A stretch of DNA of 64,000 nucleotides, from assembly GCA_023412805.1 (NCBI GenBank), contig JAEZRM010000064.1, forward strand, positions 434,001-498,000, given 5' to 3'. A model generated the notes under the pieces. That model had not been told where the DNA came from. It saw only the letters and a list, made by a program, of their open reading frames with translations, and ran no database searches. Source of the DNA: Pseudomonadota bacterium. Lineage in GTDB: Bacteria; Pseudomonadota; Alphaproteobacteria; Rhizobiales; Hyphomicrobiaceae. Positions 8,701 through 17,964 of this stretch are shown here, in pieces; within the stretch, counting starts at the first letter, position 1; the number at the start of each line of letters is the position of its first letter. A program made the translations under genes and the position numbers.

Positions 8701-11700
8701 GGCTACGATGCGCTGCTGAGCCACCTCGCTGAGACGGAGAATGTTCCAACTCATATCGTGCATCTGTGGCTGCTGACCGGTGATGAGCATTTTCGCCCCG
8801 GCTCCAGCTTCTTTCATCGCAACCAGGAGCGCGGCTTCTACAGTCTGCTATTCCTGGCCCAAGCGCTGGGCGACGCCGATATTTCAGCTGACATACAGAT
8901 CTCGGTACTCACGAATGGTATGCAGCGTGTCACCGATGAGCCGCTGATCCACCCGGACAAGGCGACTGTTCTTGGTCCGGCGCAAGTCATGCCGCGCGAG
9001 CTGGCGAACATTCAGGTTCGCGTAATCGACCTTCCGGTTGCGGCGGCTCCTCGCACGCCGACGTTGCTCGAACGCGGACGCATGGTGTTGGCGGGCGGCA
9101 GCAGTGCTACGGCTGATGCAAATCCGGGACGGACATCCGTTGGCATGTTCTGGGACGATATGTTCGCCAGTCCGGCAAGCGAGATCGTAGCCTATCGAGA
9201 CGGGCGCCGTTGGGTCAGGACCTATCGCGAAGTTCCGCTGGAGGCGGCAGACGAGGTGGCGAGCCGCTTTCGCGAGCGCGGTGTTTATTTGATCACGGGA
9301 GGCCTCGGCGATCTGGCGCTGGCGTGCGCCCGCGATCTTGCGAAGTCTTATCGAGCTCGCATCGCCCTTATGGGGCGCCTTGATCTGCCCGATCCCCAAA
9401 CTTGGTCGGATTACCTCGGAGCCCTTGGTAGCAGCACGCGCATCGGACGCGCCATAGCCGCTATCAGGTCGATCGAGGCGGCCGGCGGCGAGGTAATGTA
9501 CGTCCGTGCCGATGTCACCAATCCTGATGCCGTTCACGAGGCGGTGCGCGACGTGAAAGCGCGCTTCGGCGCCATTCACGGGGTTCTGCACGCAGCCGGC
9601 GTCGTGAAGGATGGTCTCATACAGCTCAAGTCGGTGACCGAGATCGAGGACGTGCTGTCGCCGAAGGTGCTGGGCACTAAAGTGCTCGACGAGGTGCTCT
9701 CCGGAGAACGGCTCGACTTTTTGGCGCTGTTCTCGTCGACCAGCACGGATACGACCCCGGCAGGTCAGGTCGACTACGTTGCCGCCAACGCCTATTTAAA
9801 TGCCTTCGCCGAGAACCGGACAGGCAAGGACGGGCCTCATGTTGTCGCCGTCCATTGGGGCGTCTGGAACGACATTGGTCTTGCAGCGCGTGCCATCCGT
9901 GACGCGGAAAGCGACGGACCGCGCTTGGTACGCGACGGGGCCATCCAGCCGCTGTTCGAGGAGCGCGTTCAACAGGAAGGCGCGGCCGACTGGCTCGAGC
10001 TGCGTGCCGATCCCGCTCGCCATTGGCTGCTCGCCGAGCATCGGCTGCGCAGCGGCGAGGCCGTTTGGCCCGGGACCGGCTACCTAGAGCTGGTTGCCCA
10101 AGCGGCGCGCGAATTCGGAATCGCGGGCGCGATCGAGATCAACGATCTGAACTTCTTGCGGCCGCTCCATGTGCCGGATGGCGTGCAGCGAAATGTACGC
10201 GTCGTCGTTCGTCGTGACGGCCAGCGCTTATGCTTGGCCGTCGAGAGCAATGTCGATACGAGCCAGGGCGCAGCCTGGCTACGCCATGCTGAAGCTTTTG
10301 CGGCGCTGTCGCGCGAGCCCCAGCGTCCGCAACTTGATATCCAAGCGTTGAAATCGCGCGCGCTCACGTCACGCTGCGACAACGGTCGCGCGATCCCGTC
10401 GGCACAGGATATCCATCTTCGTTTCGGTCCACGTTGGCAGGTTCTGCGCGAACTGCATTTGGACGAGAACTCGGCACTGGCGCGGTTGCAGCTCGATGAC
10501 GCCTTCACCGGTGATGTGGCGCGCGGCTTTATGGTGCACCCTGCCCTGACTGACATCGCGACCGGCTACGCCATGGAGCTGATCCTTGGCTACTCCGCCG
10601 CGGAAGGGCTGTGGGTGCCAGTGAGGTACAATCGCTTCCGTCTCTATCATCCGCTGCCGGCGGCCGTCTGGAGCCTTGCGAAGCTAGCTGAGGACAACGA
10701 GCTCGGTCCGGGCTTCGCTACGTTCGACATCACAATTGTGGACGAGCATGGACGGGTCGTGGCAGTCGCTGAAGGCTTCACTGTCAAGCGGCTCGAAGCC
10801 GGCACTGATTTTTCGTCAGCGCTCCACGATACTACCGGAGCTGTTCCGGTTGCGGCAGCAGGTTCCGCGGCTCGCGAGTTATCCCCTGCCATGGTCCGCC
10901 TCGCAACACAGGTCGATCAAGGTATTAGCGAAGACGAGGGAGGCGAAGCGCTGCGGCGTGCCATTGCTTCCGGCTTGCCTCAAATCATCGTCAGCTCGAT
11001 GGACCTTACGGCGCTGCAGAGAGCTGCTGCGCATCGCGAAGAAGACTCGGCTGCCGTCGCAGGTCTCAGCCGTCCGAATCTCGACAAGGAGTTCGTCGCG
11101 CCGAGCACCGACATTGAGAAAACGCTGGCGGGCTTCTGGTCGGAGTTGCTCGGTATCGATAAGATTGGCACCGCCGACAGCTTCTTCGATCTCGGCGGTC
11201 ACTCGCTGGTCGCCGTGCGTCTGTTCCGCATGATCAAGAATACCTATTCCGTCGAGTTCCCGATTTCGGTGCTCTTTGAAGCGCCGACCATCAAACAGTG
11301 CGCGCAGCTCCTCGAGGCCAGTGGCGCTGGGCAAGCCGTGTCATCGGATGACGCGACCGCCATCCCGAGTCCCCCCGAAGCGAAGGCGCGGTTCACACAT
11401 CTCGTTCCGATGCACACCGGGCGCTACCCACACGAAACGCCGCTGTTTATTTGTGCTGGGATGTTCGGCAACATTCTCAATCTCCGACATCTTGCCGTGC
11501 AGATCGGGCATGAGCGACCGGTTTATGGATTGCAGGCGCGGGGTCTCTACGGCGATCAAGCTCCGCACGAGACCTTCGAGGAGATGGCAGCCAGCTATCT
11601 TCAGGAAGTGCGCGCCGTGCAGCCGCATGGTCCATATCTGCTCAGCGGCTTCTCGGGAGGCGGGCTCGTCGCTTACGAGATGGCGCAGCAGTTGCTGGCG

Positions 11701-12237
11701 GCCGGTGAGTTGGTCGACATGGTCGTGATGCTTGATACGCCATATCCGGAGACGGTCGAGCTGTCGGTTCTCGATCGAGTATCTATGAAGCTGCAGGATT
11801 TTCAGCGCGACCGGGAGCTGTTCATAGGCAATTGGAGGCGGAAACGTGCAGCGTGGCTGCAACGGGTGCGCCAGTCGCGTTTGCAAGTCCAGCACACGTC
11901 CGAGCAGTTTCACAACAATGAGATCGAGAGCGCCTTCCGCCGCGCGCTTGTTCGCTACCGGGCGCAAGCTTACGATGGACCGGTTCTCCTTCTGCGGCCG
12001 AAACAGGAGATTACGTATCGATTGCGCAATGGTCGCCACCTTCACGCCGAACGTACCATTCTCAAGCCGGACAACGGATGGACACCATTCATCCGCGCGC
12101 TGGAGATCAAGGAAGTGCCTGGCGATCACGACAATATGGTGCTGGAGCCGAATGTTCGCGTTTTGGCGTCCTACATGCGCGACGCGCTGCGAATGGCGGG
12201 CGCGGCGCCGAGACATGAGGTACTCGCGGCGGAATAG
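5764..12237 (+). CDS. Type I polyketide synthase, one module (KS-AT-KR-DH-ACP-TE)
   Basis: Cytosolic multidomain enzyme of 2,157 residues. The ketosynthase (about 1-430) has Cys181 in TACSTS, His317 in HGTGTSIGDP and His357 in NIGHLD. The acyltransferase (about 530-820) has Ser628 in GHSMG and a VAAHS segment where HAFH or YASH usually reports substrate. The ketoreductase (about 1170-1360) has TGGLGDLA near 1178 and Tyr1338 in YVAANA. The dehydratase-like region (about 1415-1690) has His1426 and Asp1597, with one extra residue in the HxxxGxxxxP motif. The ACP carries Ser1814 in DLGGHSL. The thioesterase (about 1890-2140) has Ser1964 in GFSGGG and His2122. KR before DH is not the usual cis-AT order. 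AGGA lies 8 bases before ATG 5764. AsnB follows 64 bases later. Product unknown. Confidence 0.95.
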   Translation: MVHESNANDIAIIGLALRVPGASNAQHFWENLRGGVESIETRTSEQLVAAGESLERIRRKNYVPRTAQLPAMADFDAEFFGFSPKDAAIMDPQHRQFFECAWEALEDAGRPPESAAGPVGVFAGCGMGSYFYFNLCSNRQLVDQVGMFLLRHTGNDKDFLATRASYLFDLRGPSVNVQTACSTSLVAVHYAAQSLLSGECDMALAGGVTIELPHGRGYLHQEGEILSPDGHCRAFDHRSAGTVFGSGVGVVVLRRLADAIADGDPIHAVIKATAINNDGAGKASYLAPSVNGQAEAIVEAQALAGVGPDTIQYVECHGTGTSIGDPIEIAALTQAFRVGTEKTGFCRVGSVKSNIGHLDTAAGVVSLIKAVLAVENGEIPPSLGYEAPNPAIDFAASPFLVADRLMPWPQASGPRRAGVNSLGVGGTNAHVVIEQAPARAQPAVSSAALPQLLVLSASNRKALDDAGRRLSDHIAASPELRLEDVAHSLVVGRRRFSQRRVVAVADHADAIAALGQPELRRGSTRTAIDGVSGAVFLFPGGGAQYPGMARELYARERIFAQAVDEGLSFLPPDLGARIRDLWLGSSDNAAKEFLRPSLQLPAILIVEVALARLWQAWGLKPTALIGHSMGEYAAACISGVMSFERAVRLVKLRGELFDEISGGGMLSIQLAADLVLARLPETLDIASINAPELCVVSGSDADLEAFRQALVADGIEATRVPINVAAHSRLLQPILGRFEAFLRETPLARPQIPIVSNLTGTWMTPAEATDPLYWVKHLRSTVRFADGLATLGADKARLYIECGPGRTLSSLAKAQGIDANAIISSLPHADERANDHLYFLTALGAAWAIGLELPIERLWAHADVQRVRLPSYPFQHQRYFFERSSAGTVETDREVAARRPDIADWGWAPSWKPAYADQAIGTDKVPGSYLVFLDDTGVGDELVAQLRKTGHRVTTVALGDAFSAKPDGSYVLCPELGREGYDALLSHLAETENVPTHIVHLWLLTGDEHFRPGSSFFHRNQERGFYSLLFLAQALGDADISADIQISVLTNGMQRVTDEPLIHPDKATVLGPAQVMPRELANIQVRVIDLPVAAAPRTPTLLERGRMVLAGGSSATADANPGRTSVGMFWDDMFASPASEIVAYRDGRRWVRTYREVPLEAADEVASRFRERGVYLITGGLGDLALACARDLAKSYRARIALMGRLDLPDPQTWSDYLGALGSSTRIGRAIAAIRSIEAAGGEVMYVRADVTNPDAVHEAVRDVKARFGAIHGVLHAAGVVKDGLIQLKSVTEIEDVLSPKVLGTKVLDEVLSGERLDFLALFSSTSTDTTPAGQVDYVAANAYLNAFAENRTGKDGPHVVAVHWGVWNDIGLAARAIRDAESDGPRLVRDGAIQPLFEERVQQEGAADWLELRADPARHWLLAEHRLRSGEAVWPGTGYLELVAQAAREFGIAGAIEINDLNFLRPLHVPDGVQRNVRVVVRRDGQRLCLAVESNVDTSQGAAWLRHAEAFAALSREPQRPQLDIQALKSRALTSRCDNGRAIPSAQDIHLRFGPRWQVLRELHLDENSALARLQLDDAFTGDVARGFMVHPALTDIATGYAMELILGYSAAEGLWVPVRYNRFRLYHPLPAAVWSLAKLAEDNELGPGFATFDITIVDEHGRVVAVAEGFTVKRLEAGTDFSSALHDTTGAVPVAAAGSAARELSPAMVRLATQVDQGISEDEGGEALRRAIASGLPQIIVSSMDLTALQRAAAHREEDSAAVAGLSRPNLDKEFVAPSTDIEKTLAGFWSELLGIDKIGTADSFFDLGGHSLVAVRLFRMIKNTYSVEFPISVLFEAPTIKQCAQLLEASGAGQAVSSDDATAIPSPPEAKARFTHLVPMHTGRYPHETPLFICAGMFGNILNLRHLAVQIGHERPVYGLQARGLYGDQAPHETFEEMAASYLQEVRAVQPHGPYLLSGFSGGGLVAYEMAQQLLAAGELVDMVVMLDTPYPETVELSVLDRVSMKLQDFQRDRELFIGNWRRKRAAWLQRVRQSRLQVQHTSEQFHNNEIESAFRRALVRYRAQAYDGPVLLLRPKQEITYRLRNGRHLHAERTILKPDNGWTPFIRALEIKEVPGDHDNMVLEPNVRVLASYMRDALRMAGAAPRHEVLAAE

Positions 12238-12301
12238 AACGCCGCGGTAACTCGTCATGTGTGTCTCCAAGACCTTGTCTGCTGAAGCGGAGTGACCCGG
12301 G

Positions 12302-14251
12302 ATGTGTGGCATTGCCGGGATCATCGGCCGGATCAGTGACGCCAACAGGCAGGCAGTGCGGGCTATGTCCCGCAACTTGGCCCATCGCGGCCCGGATGGT
12401 GAGAACTTCTTCGAGAGTGCGTCCGACAGTCAGGGTGATGGGGTTCTATTCGCGCATCGTCGCCTATCGATCCTCGATTTGTCGACCGCTGCATCTCAGC
12501 CGATGACTGATGCCGTCACCGGACAGCACACGCTCACGTTTAACGGCGAGATCTATAATTATGTCGAGCTGAGAGAGCGGCTTCAGTCGCAAGGCCAGCG
12601 CTTTCGCAGCAGCGGCGATACGGAGATCGTCTTGCGCCACTTGGCCCTTGGAGGGCACACGGTGGTTGGCGATCTGCGTGGCATGTTCGCGTTCGCACTT
12701 TGGGATGACGCGAAGCGCCAAATCCTGTTGGCTCGCGATCCGATGGGGATCAAGCCTCTCTATATTCTCCGAAATTCCGACCCCAGCGAAGCGCGCGAAT
12801 GGTCGCTGCTGTTCGCATCAGAGATTCGCGCCATCCTCGCGTGTGGCTTATTGAAAGCGCCGCGGCTCGATCCGACGGGAGTTGCCAGCTTCATCTGGAA
12901 CGGCTTCGTCCCGGGGCCGAACACGATTATAGAAGGCATAGCACTCGTGCCGGCCGGACGGGCCTTGGTGTTCGATCTCGGCGGGTGCGAACAGTCCAGT
13001 GACGCGTTCTGGTCCATGCCAGGGGCGGAGGCGCCCAAGACATCCACGATTGGCGATGTGCGGAGGACGTTGCAGGACAGCGTCAGCTTGCATTTGGCGA
13101 GTGACGTCCCGCTTGGTGTGTTCCTGTCGGGGGGCATCGACAGCAGCGCGGTTGCTAACTTGGCCGCGAAGGCGTCGCCCTCGGAGGTCCAGACATTTAC
13201 GCTCGCTTTCGATGAGCAAGACTACGACGAAGGTCCGTTTGCGCGTGCCATCGCGGAAGCCATCGGCACCCGGCACAATGAGGTCAGGCTAACCGAGCAG
13301 AGCTTTATCGGTTCCCTGGATCAAGCATTGGAAAGCATTGACCAGCCTACGTTCGATGGCTTGAACTCGTTCTATATCTCGCAAGTCGTGCGCCAAGCCG
13401 GCGTTAAGGTGGCACTGACGGGGAGCGGAGGCGACGAGCTGTTTGGCGGCTATAAGAGCTTTCGTGATTTGCCTCGTCTTCAGGCCATCTCGAAAGCACT
13501 GTCTTGGCTGCCGCAGAGCGGGCGTATTGGCCTTGCCCGAGCGATTGCTCAATTTGCGGATCGCAATTCCGCCAGCGTGGGAGGCCAGGTGAGGTGGGCG
13601 AAACTGCCGAGCATGATGGCTAATGCCGGTGATCTTCTGGCAGTCTATCAGCTCGCCTATGCACTATTCGTCCCGGACTTCCACGCCAAACTTTTGAATT
13701 GGCAGCCATCCGAAGTTGCCAGTGGCCTACCCGATCCGTTGCGGCGAGATCTGCAGAATGAAATCGCCGGCCATGAGGCTTTGTCGGCGCTCGGAATCCT
13801 AGAGCAAAGGCTCTTTCTAGGAGAGCGGCTACTGCGCGACACCGACGTGGCGAGCATGGCTGTATCGCTGGAAACCCGCCTGCCGCTCGTCGACAGCGCC
13901 GTTACCGACGCCGTGGCGCGCTTGCCGAGTAGCGTGCGCTTCGCGCCGCTCGGTCGCAAGCAGCTTCTTCGTGATGTTGGCCTCGAAGGTCTCGATCCAA
14001 AGTTGTTCGAGCGCCCCAAACGCGGCTTCGAGATGCCTTTCGATCGCTGGATACGCCAGAGCTTGGGGGGTGAGATGGATCACGTCATGCGCGACGGGGC
14101 GCTTTGCGCAAGATGTGGACTCGACGGCAATACCGTGGGGCAGCTGTGGCAGGCGTTCCAGGAGGGAGCCAAGGGGATCTACTGGTCGCGCGTCTGGGCG
14201 ATCTACGTGTTGTTGCGATGGTGTGAGCGCCACGCGGTGCGTGTGCACTGA
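12302..14251 (+). CDS. Asparagine synthase-type glutamine amidotransferase
   Basis: Predicted to take ammonia from glutamine and form an amide on an adenylated carboxylate. The N-terminal class II glutaminase domain begins MCGIAGIIG with Cys2 as the nucleophile after Met removal. LNFNGEIYNY-like (TFNGEIYNYVELR) and RDPMGIKPLY motifs follow. The C-terminal synthetase domain has the PP-loop SGGIDSS at residues 276-282 and GSGGDELFGGYKSF. At 649 residues it is of normal length. In AsnB-like proteins of polysaccharide loci the acceptor is often not aspartate but a uronic acid or another carboxyl. Its place between the polyketide synthase and a glycosyltransferase suggests a dedicated biosynthetic amidation. 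The substrate is inference. Confidence 0.9.
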   Translation: MCGIAGIIGRISDANRQAVRAMSRNLAHRGPDGENFFESASDSQGDGVLFAHRRLSILDLSTAASQPMTDAVTGQHTLTFNGEIYNYVELRERLQSQGQRFRSSGDTEIVLRHLALGGHTVVGDLRGMFAFALWDDAKRQILLARDPMGIKPLYILRNSDPSEAREWSLLFASEIRAILACGLLKAPRLDPTGVASFIWNGFVPGPNTIIEGIALVPAGRALVFDLGGCEQSSDAFWSMPGAEAPKTSTIGDVRRTLQDSVSLHLASDVPLGVFLSGGIDSSAVANLAAKASPSEVQTFTLAFDEQDYDEGPFARAIAEAIGTRHNEVRLTEQSFIGSLDQALESIDQPTFDGLNSFYISQVVRQAGVKVALTGSGGDELFGGYKSFRDLPRLQAISKALSWLPQSGRIGLARAIAQFADRNSASVGGQVRWAKLPSMMANAGDLLAVYQLAYALFVPDFHAKLLNWQPSEVASGLPDPLRRDLQNEIAGHEALSALGILEQRLFLGERLLRDTDVASMAVSLETRLPLVDSAVTDAVARLPSSVRFAPLGRKQLLRDVGLEGLDPKLFERPKRGFEMPFDRWIRQSLGGEMDHVMRDGALCARCGLDGNTVGQLWQAFQEGAKGIYWSRVWAIYVLLRWCERHAVRVH

Positions 14252-14303
14252 GCAGGCGGCAGAGTAGCCTTTGTGGGATGCTTGGATACGTGCAGGTTCA
14301 TAA

Positions 14304-15329
14304 ATGACGAACGATAGCGCTACTGTGGCCAGCAAGGTTCACGTTCCCACCGGAATGCGAGCGGGCAGCTATTGTCTCATTACGCCCTGTCGTGATGAGG
14401 CCCAGTATGGGCGGCGGACCATCGAGGCCGTGAAGAACCAGACTAAGCCGCCGGCGCTGTGGGTGATCGTGGATGACGGCTCGACGGATGCGACGCCTGA
14501 AATCCTAGCCGAGTATGCTGCCCAGCTGCCCTATGTGCGCATCGTTCGCTCCGATAATCGCGGGTTCCGGCATGTGGGCGCCGGCGTCATGCAGGCATTC
14601 TACAGGGGCGTTGATGCGATCAGCCCAGAGGAATGGAATAGCGTCGAATACATTTGCAAACTCGACCTGGATCTCGATTTTCCGCCCAACTACTTCGAGG
14701 AGGTCATTCGCCGGATGGATGCCGAGCCGCGGCTGGCAACCGGTAGCGGCTCGCCTTATTTCACGGGTCCGGATGGGAAAATGATCAGCGAGATGTGCGG
14801 CAGCGAGAACTCGGTGGGTATGATCAAGTTCTACCGCCGCAGCGCCTGGGAGCAGATCGGTGGCTTCATTCGCGAACTTACTTGGGATGCCATCGATTGC
14901 CATATCTGCCGTCTCCACGGCTGGTACGCCCAAAGCTGGGATGATCCGAGCATTCGCATCCATCACTTGCGACCGATGGGCTCCAGCCAGAAAAGCTGGT
15001 GGACCGGGCGTATTCGCCATGGCAAGGGGCAATGGTACATGGGCACCGCGCTTCCCTACATGATTGTCAGTGGCGCATTCCGCATGAGCCGACCACCTTA
15101 CGTCGTTGGCGGTCTCGGTATGCTCTGGGGCTACCTGGGGGCTATGTTCACGAGAACGCCCCGCTTCCCCGACCCCGAGGTGCGCCGCTTTATCCGGCGA
15201 TATCAGTATGCATGCTTGCTCATGGGAAAGGAGCGGGCAACGAAGCGTCTCGACAAGAGGCAGGGTGATGTCTGGCATCGAGGACGCATCAGCAATGCGG
15301 CGGTCGCCAGCCCGCGGGAGCGGATGTAG
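14304..15329 (+). CDS. Family 2 glycosyltransferase
   Basis: GT-A fold glycosyltransferase of 341 residues, likely cytoplasmic or membrane-peripheral. The nucleotide-binding start is YCLITPCRDEAQYGRRTIEA followed by VDDGSTDATPEIL. The metal-binding region is LDLDLDFPPNYFEEV, and a later TWDAID segment probably carries the catalytic base. A hydrophobic patch near residues 250-275 may contact the membrane. It lies 52 bases after AsnB on the same strand and is probably in the same transcript. I infer that it adds a sugar of the EPS repeat unit. Specificity is not visible. Confidence 0.87.
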   Translation: MTNDSATVASKVHVPTGMRAGSYCLITPCRDEAQYGRRTIEAVKNQTKPPALWVIVDDGSTDATPEILAEYAAQLPYVRIVRSDNRGFRHVGAGVMQAFYRGVDAISPEEWNSVEYICKLDLDLDFPPNYFEEVIRRMDAEPRLATGSGSPYFTGPDGKMISEMCGSENSVGMIKFYRRSAWEQIGGFIRELTWDAIDCHICRLHGWYAQSWDDPSIRIHHLRPMGSSQKSWWTGRIRHGKGQWYMGTALPYMIVSGAFRMSRPPYVVGGLGMLWGYLGAMFTRTPRFPDPEVRRFIRRYQYACLLMGKERATKRLDKRQGDVWHRGRISNAAVASPRERM

Positions 15330-15419
15330 GGCGTTTGTCGCGTGATGCTCAGGCAACCGAAAGCAGTGTCAACGGATAGATACGTTACAGAGCGGCCACA
15401 GCGAGGAGTGGATGCGCTC

Positions 15420-16544
15420 ATGAAGGTTACTGCGAGTGTATTTGTTGGAGCCCTCACTTTGTCGCTGATGGGGCCGGCTGGTGCAAAATCTGCGACAGGA
15501 CCACTGGAGCGCAACATGCCGGTTCCCCAACGCATGTTCGTTTCCGGCCACAGTCTTACGAATGAGCCGATACCCAGCAATGTGGTGAGCATAGCTGCGG
15601 GCTTCGGTTTCCAGTTGGCATGGAATCGCCAGCACCTCGAGGGTTCGTCCATCAAGCAGCGCTCGCGTGGCAGCGCATCCGGGGATCAGCCGTGGATCGG
15701 TTTCGCGGCAGGTTTAGATCGAACTAATCGACCTATCGACGTCCTCGCCGAGTTTCGCCGACAGCAAGACGCGCCATACGATGCGCTGCTCATCACCGAA
15801 CAGCACAGTCTACTCGGGTCACTCGTGTGGAATGACACGCCTGCGCATCTGCGCCATTTCCAGGATCGTTTCCACGCCCACAATCCAAAAGGAGTAACCT
15901 ACTTTTTCGAGTCTTGGATGTCCCTCGACGACAAGAGCAACCCTGCACGCTGGGTTTCGTACGAGCGGGCTGCTGCACCCGTCTGGCAGTGCATCGTGGG
16001 ACAGATGAACGAAGCTCTGGCCGCTGAAGGGCGGGGCGACCGCATCGTCTCATTGCCGGTTGCGAGCGCACTGGCATACTTGATCGAACGAGCGACGCAG
16101 GGCACGGGCATCGAGGGCATTACGCTGACAACGGTGCGGTCCACAGTCGATAGTCTCGTGTCGGATGATGTTCATCTGACCCCCCTCGGAAACTACTACA
16201 TTTCGCTGGTGACGTTTGCTTTGATATTCGGTCACCCGGTTCAGGGTGCGTGGCAGCCTACTGGCATCACGGCGCAGCAGGCCGCAGTACTGCAGGCTGT
16301 CGCAGACGCGTTCGTTCAACTCCCGCAGGCGCCGACGAAGTCGTTGGAGGCGTGCCGCTCTTACGTCAAGTGGTCGTTCATGTGGACTTACCTCGGCTAC
16401 ACCAACCGGACGAACTGGCGAAGGGAGCGCGGCTATCTCGGCTCACTCTATTTTCGCACGAAGCTTGTCATTCAGTGGTGGTGGCTGTTCTCCAGCAGCA
16501 AGCCCGAAAACCCTTTCGCGAAGGCTGCGTACTTGCGGCGGTAA
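15420..16544 (+). CDS. Exported SGNH-hydrolase-like protein
   Basis: Probably a periplasmic esterase or O-acyltransferase acting on the polysaccharide. The start at ATG 15420 is preferred over in-frame ATG 15342. GAGGAG lies at 15403-15408, and the product then opens with a good signal peptide (VFVGALTLSLMGPAGA). In this numbering Ser45 lies in FVSGHSLTNEP, in the place of the GDS block of SGNH enzymes. Asp249 and His252 in SDDVHLTPLGNYY match the DxxH block. The Gly and Asn blocks are not clear. The product is 374 residues. It is the last gene of the plus-strand series, convergent with the polymerase-type gene 61 bases away. Confidence 0.65.
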   Translation: MKVTASVFVGALTLSLMGPAGAKSATGPLERNMPVPQRMFVSGHSLTNEPIPSNVVSIAAGFGFQLAWNRQHLEGSSIKQRSRGSASGDQPWIGFAAGLDRTNRPIDVLAEFRRQQDAPYDALLITEQHSLLGSLVWNDTPAHLRHFQDRFHAHNPKGVTYFFESWMSLDDKSNPARWVSYERAAAPVWQCIVGQMNEALAAEGRGDRIVSLPVASALAYLIERATQGTGIEGITLTTVRSTVDSLVSDDVHLTPLGNYYISLVTFALIFGHPVQGAWQPTGITAQQAAVLQAVADAFVQLPQAPTKSLEACRSYVKWSFMWTYLGYTNRTNWRRERGYLGSLYFRTKLVIQWWWLFSSSKPENPFAKAAYLRR

Positions 16545-16605
16545 CAGATTTGATCTGCACCATGACGCCGCGCGCCGTATTGAGCCAAACTCTGCAGACG
16601 ATGTG

Positions 16606-17964
16606 TTACATGAGCGCGCGCCCAGCGACGGGCCGCTCGGATCGTATGCGACCCTGATATACAGCTGACGTTGTCGCGCGCGCGACCTTCACTTGATGTG
16701 CGAGGCCGAATGTCATGCCAAAGATGATCGCCAGGACGTATTGAACCTCTTTGATAACGATGATGTATTCGAGCAGGGAATGCAGCGCCACGGTGGCCAT
16801 TGCTGCTCCCAGCCCCAACAAAAGATCGCCTCGCGGGTCGCGGGGGGCCATCCAGCTGTATCGAAATGCAATCGAGATCGGGAAGACGATCAACAGCGTG
16901 AATGCGATAAAACCCAAATAGCCGGCTTCGGCGGCGTTGAGATAGTAGGCATTGTGCACAATGTTGTTGAGGCTGCCTTCCGTCGGCGCCACGCCTGAGC
17001 GAATAGAATAGCCATAGTGTCTACCGACATAGGGGTAGTGATTGGCGCCGACGCCGAACGGACGGTCGGCCAGCATGGCGAGGGCCGTGCGATTGAATGC
17101 AGCGCGCTCGTCGTACTCGTCTTCCATGAGTGGAGCCGCTTCGAAGCGCTGCTCAAATGACGAGTAAGCAATGGGCGCCAGTATCGCCACCATCAGCACG
17201 CCGCCGATGCCGAGTACAGCTTTCCAGCCCGTCCGTTGGCGTAAGGTGGAGAGAGCATAGGTTGCCCCAACGCCCATCGTCGCGAAGCCGAGCGCGGCGC
17301 GCGATGCGATAACTGAGGCTATCACAAGCCCGACGAGTGGAGTCATGGCATTCTGGATCCCCCGCTGTCCCGCCATCAGCAGTGCGAAATGCGGCATGAC
17401 CACGAGGTGCATGATCAGTCCAAGTGTGTTCTGATGCACGAACGTGCCCGTCGGCTGGATCATTTTCAGGCCGAACTTTTGATACAAGACGACGACGATC
17501 TGAATGGCGATGCCGATCGCTAGTCCCTTGAGCAACTGCAGCGGTACGGTTTCTTCGGTGCAGGCCTTGGCGATGACGATCGTCAGGAAATAGATGCGCA
17601 GGAACTGCCATACGTAGAAGACCGAGGCGAGTGGCATATCCGCCTGGAGTATCGATAGGGATATCGCGGTTAGGTAGAGCAGGAAAGGGAAGTGATATCG
17701 GATGCTATTGGTCCGATGCTTGACTGCGAAGTAGATCGCGACAGCGATGAGGTCGATGGCCGATACCTGAAAGCCGGGAACATACCCGTTCCAGAATTCA
17801 TGCCAGGTGATCAAGGCGACGTCGAACAGAGGCACCACCTTCGTGATGAAGGGGATGATGCCAAGCAACACCCAGAACTTGTTGCGGATAAATGCATTGC
17901 CTCGCAAAAGAACAGAGAGTGGGATGACTCCCATCAGGCCTATGCATAGAGCAATGTATTTCAT
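16606..17964 (-). CDS. O-antigen ligase/Wzy-type polysaccharide polymerase (ExoQ-like role)
   Basis: Integral inner-membrane protein of 452 residues with about ten to twelve hydrophobic segments (for example ALCIGLMGVIPLSVLL, ALLMAGQ..., and GFIAFTLLIVFPISIAF). The VHNAYYLNAAEAGYLGF segment is the hallmark of the Wzy_C/O-antigen ligase superfamily. These proteins join lipid-linked repeat units or transfer polymer on the periplasmic side. Because export and chain-length proteins are encoded close by, a polymerase role is more likely than ligation to lipid A. It is the last gene of the minus-strand series, 119 bases after the GH9-like gene. Confidence 0.82.
   Translation of the reverse strand: MKYIALCIGLMGVIPLSVLLRGNAFIRNKFWVLLGIIPFITKVVPLFDVALITWHEFWNGYVPGFQVSAIDLIAVAIYFAVKHRTNSIRYHFPFLLYLTAISLSILQADMPLASVFYVWQFLRIYFLTIVIAKACTEETVPLQLLKGLAIGIAIQIVVVLYQKFGLKMIQPTGTFVHQNTLGLIMHLVVMPHFALLMAGQRGIQNAMTPLVGLVIASVIASRAALGFATMGVGATYALSTLRQRTGWKAVLGIGGVLMVAILAPIAYSSFEQRFEAAPLMEDEYDERAAFNRTALAMLADRPFGVGANHYPYVGRHYGYSIRSGVAPTEGSLNNIVHNAYYLNAAEAGYLGFIAFTLLIVFPISIAFRYSWMAPRDPRGDLLLGLGAAMATVALHSLLEYIIVIKEVQYVLAIIFGMTFGLAHQVKVARATTSAVYQGRIRSERPVAGRALM

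Noticed and set aside
11341..12375. Open frame of about 344 codons on the minus strand
   Set aside because: It lies opposite the ACP/TE end of the PKS and the start of asnB, with no protein motifs.
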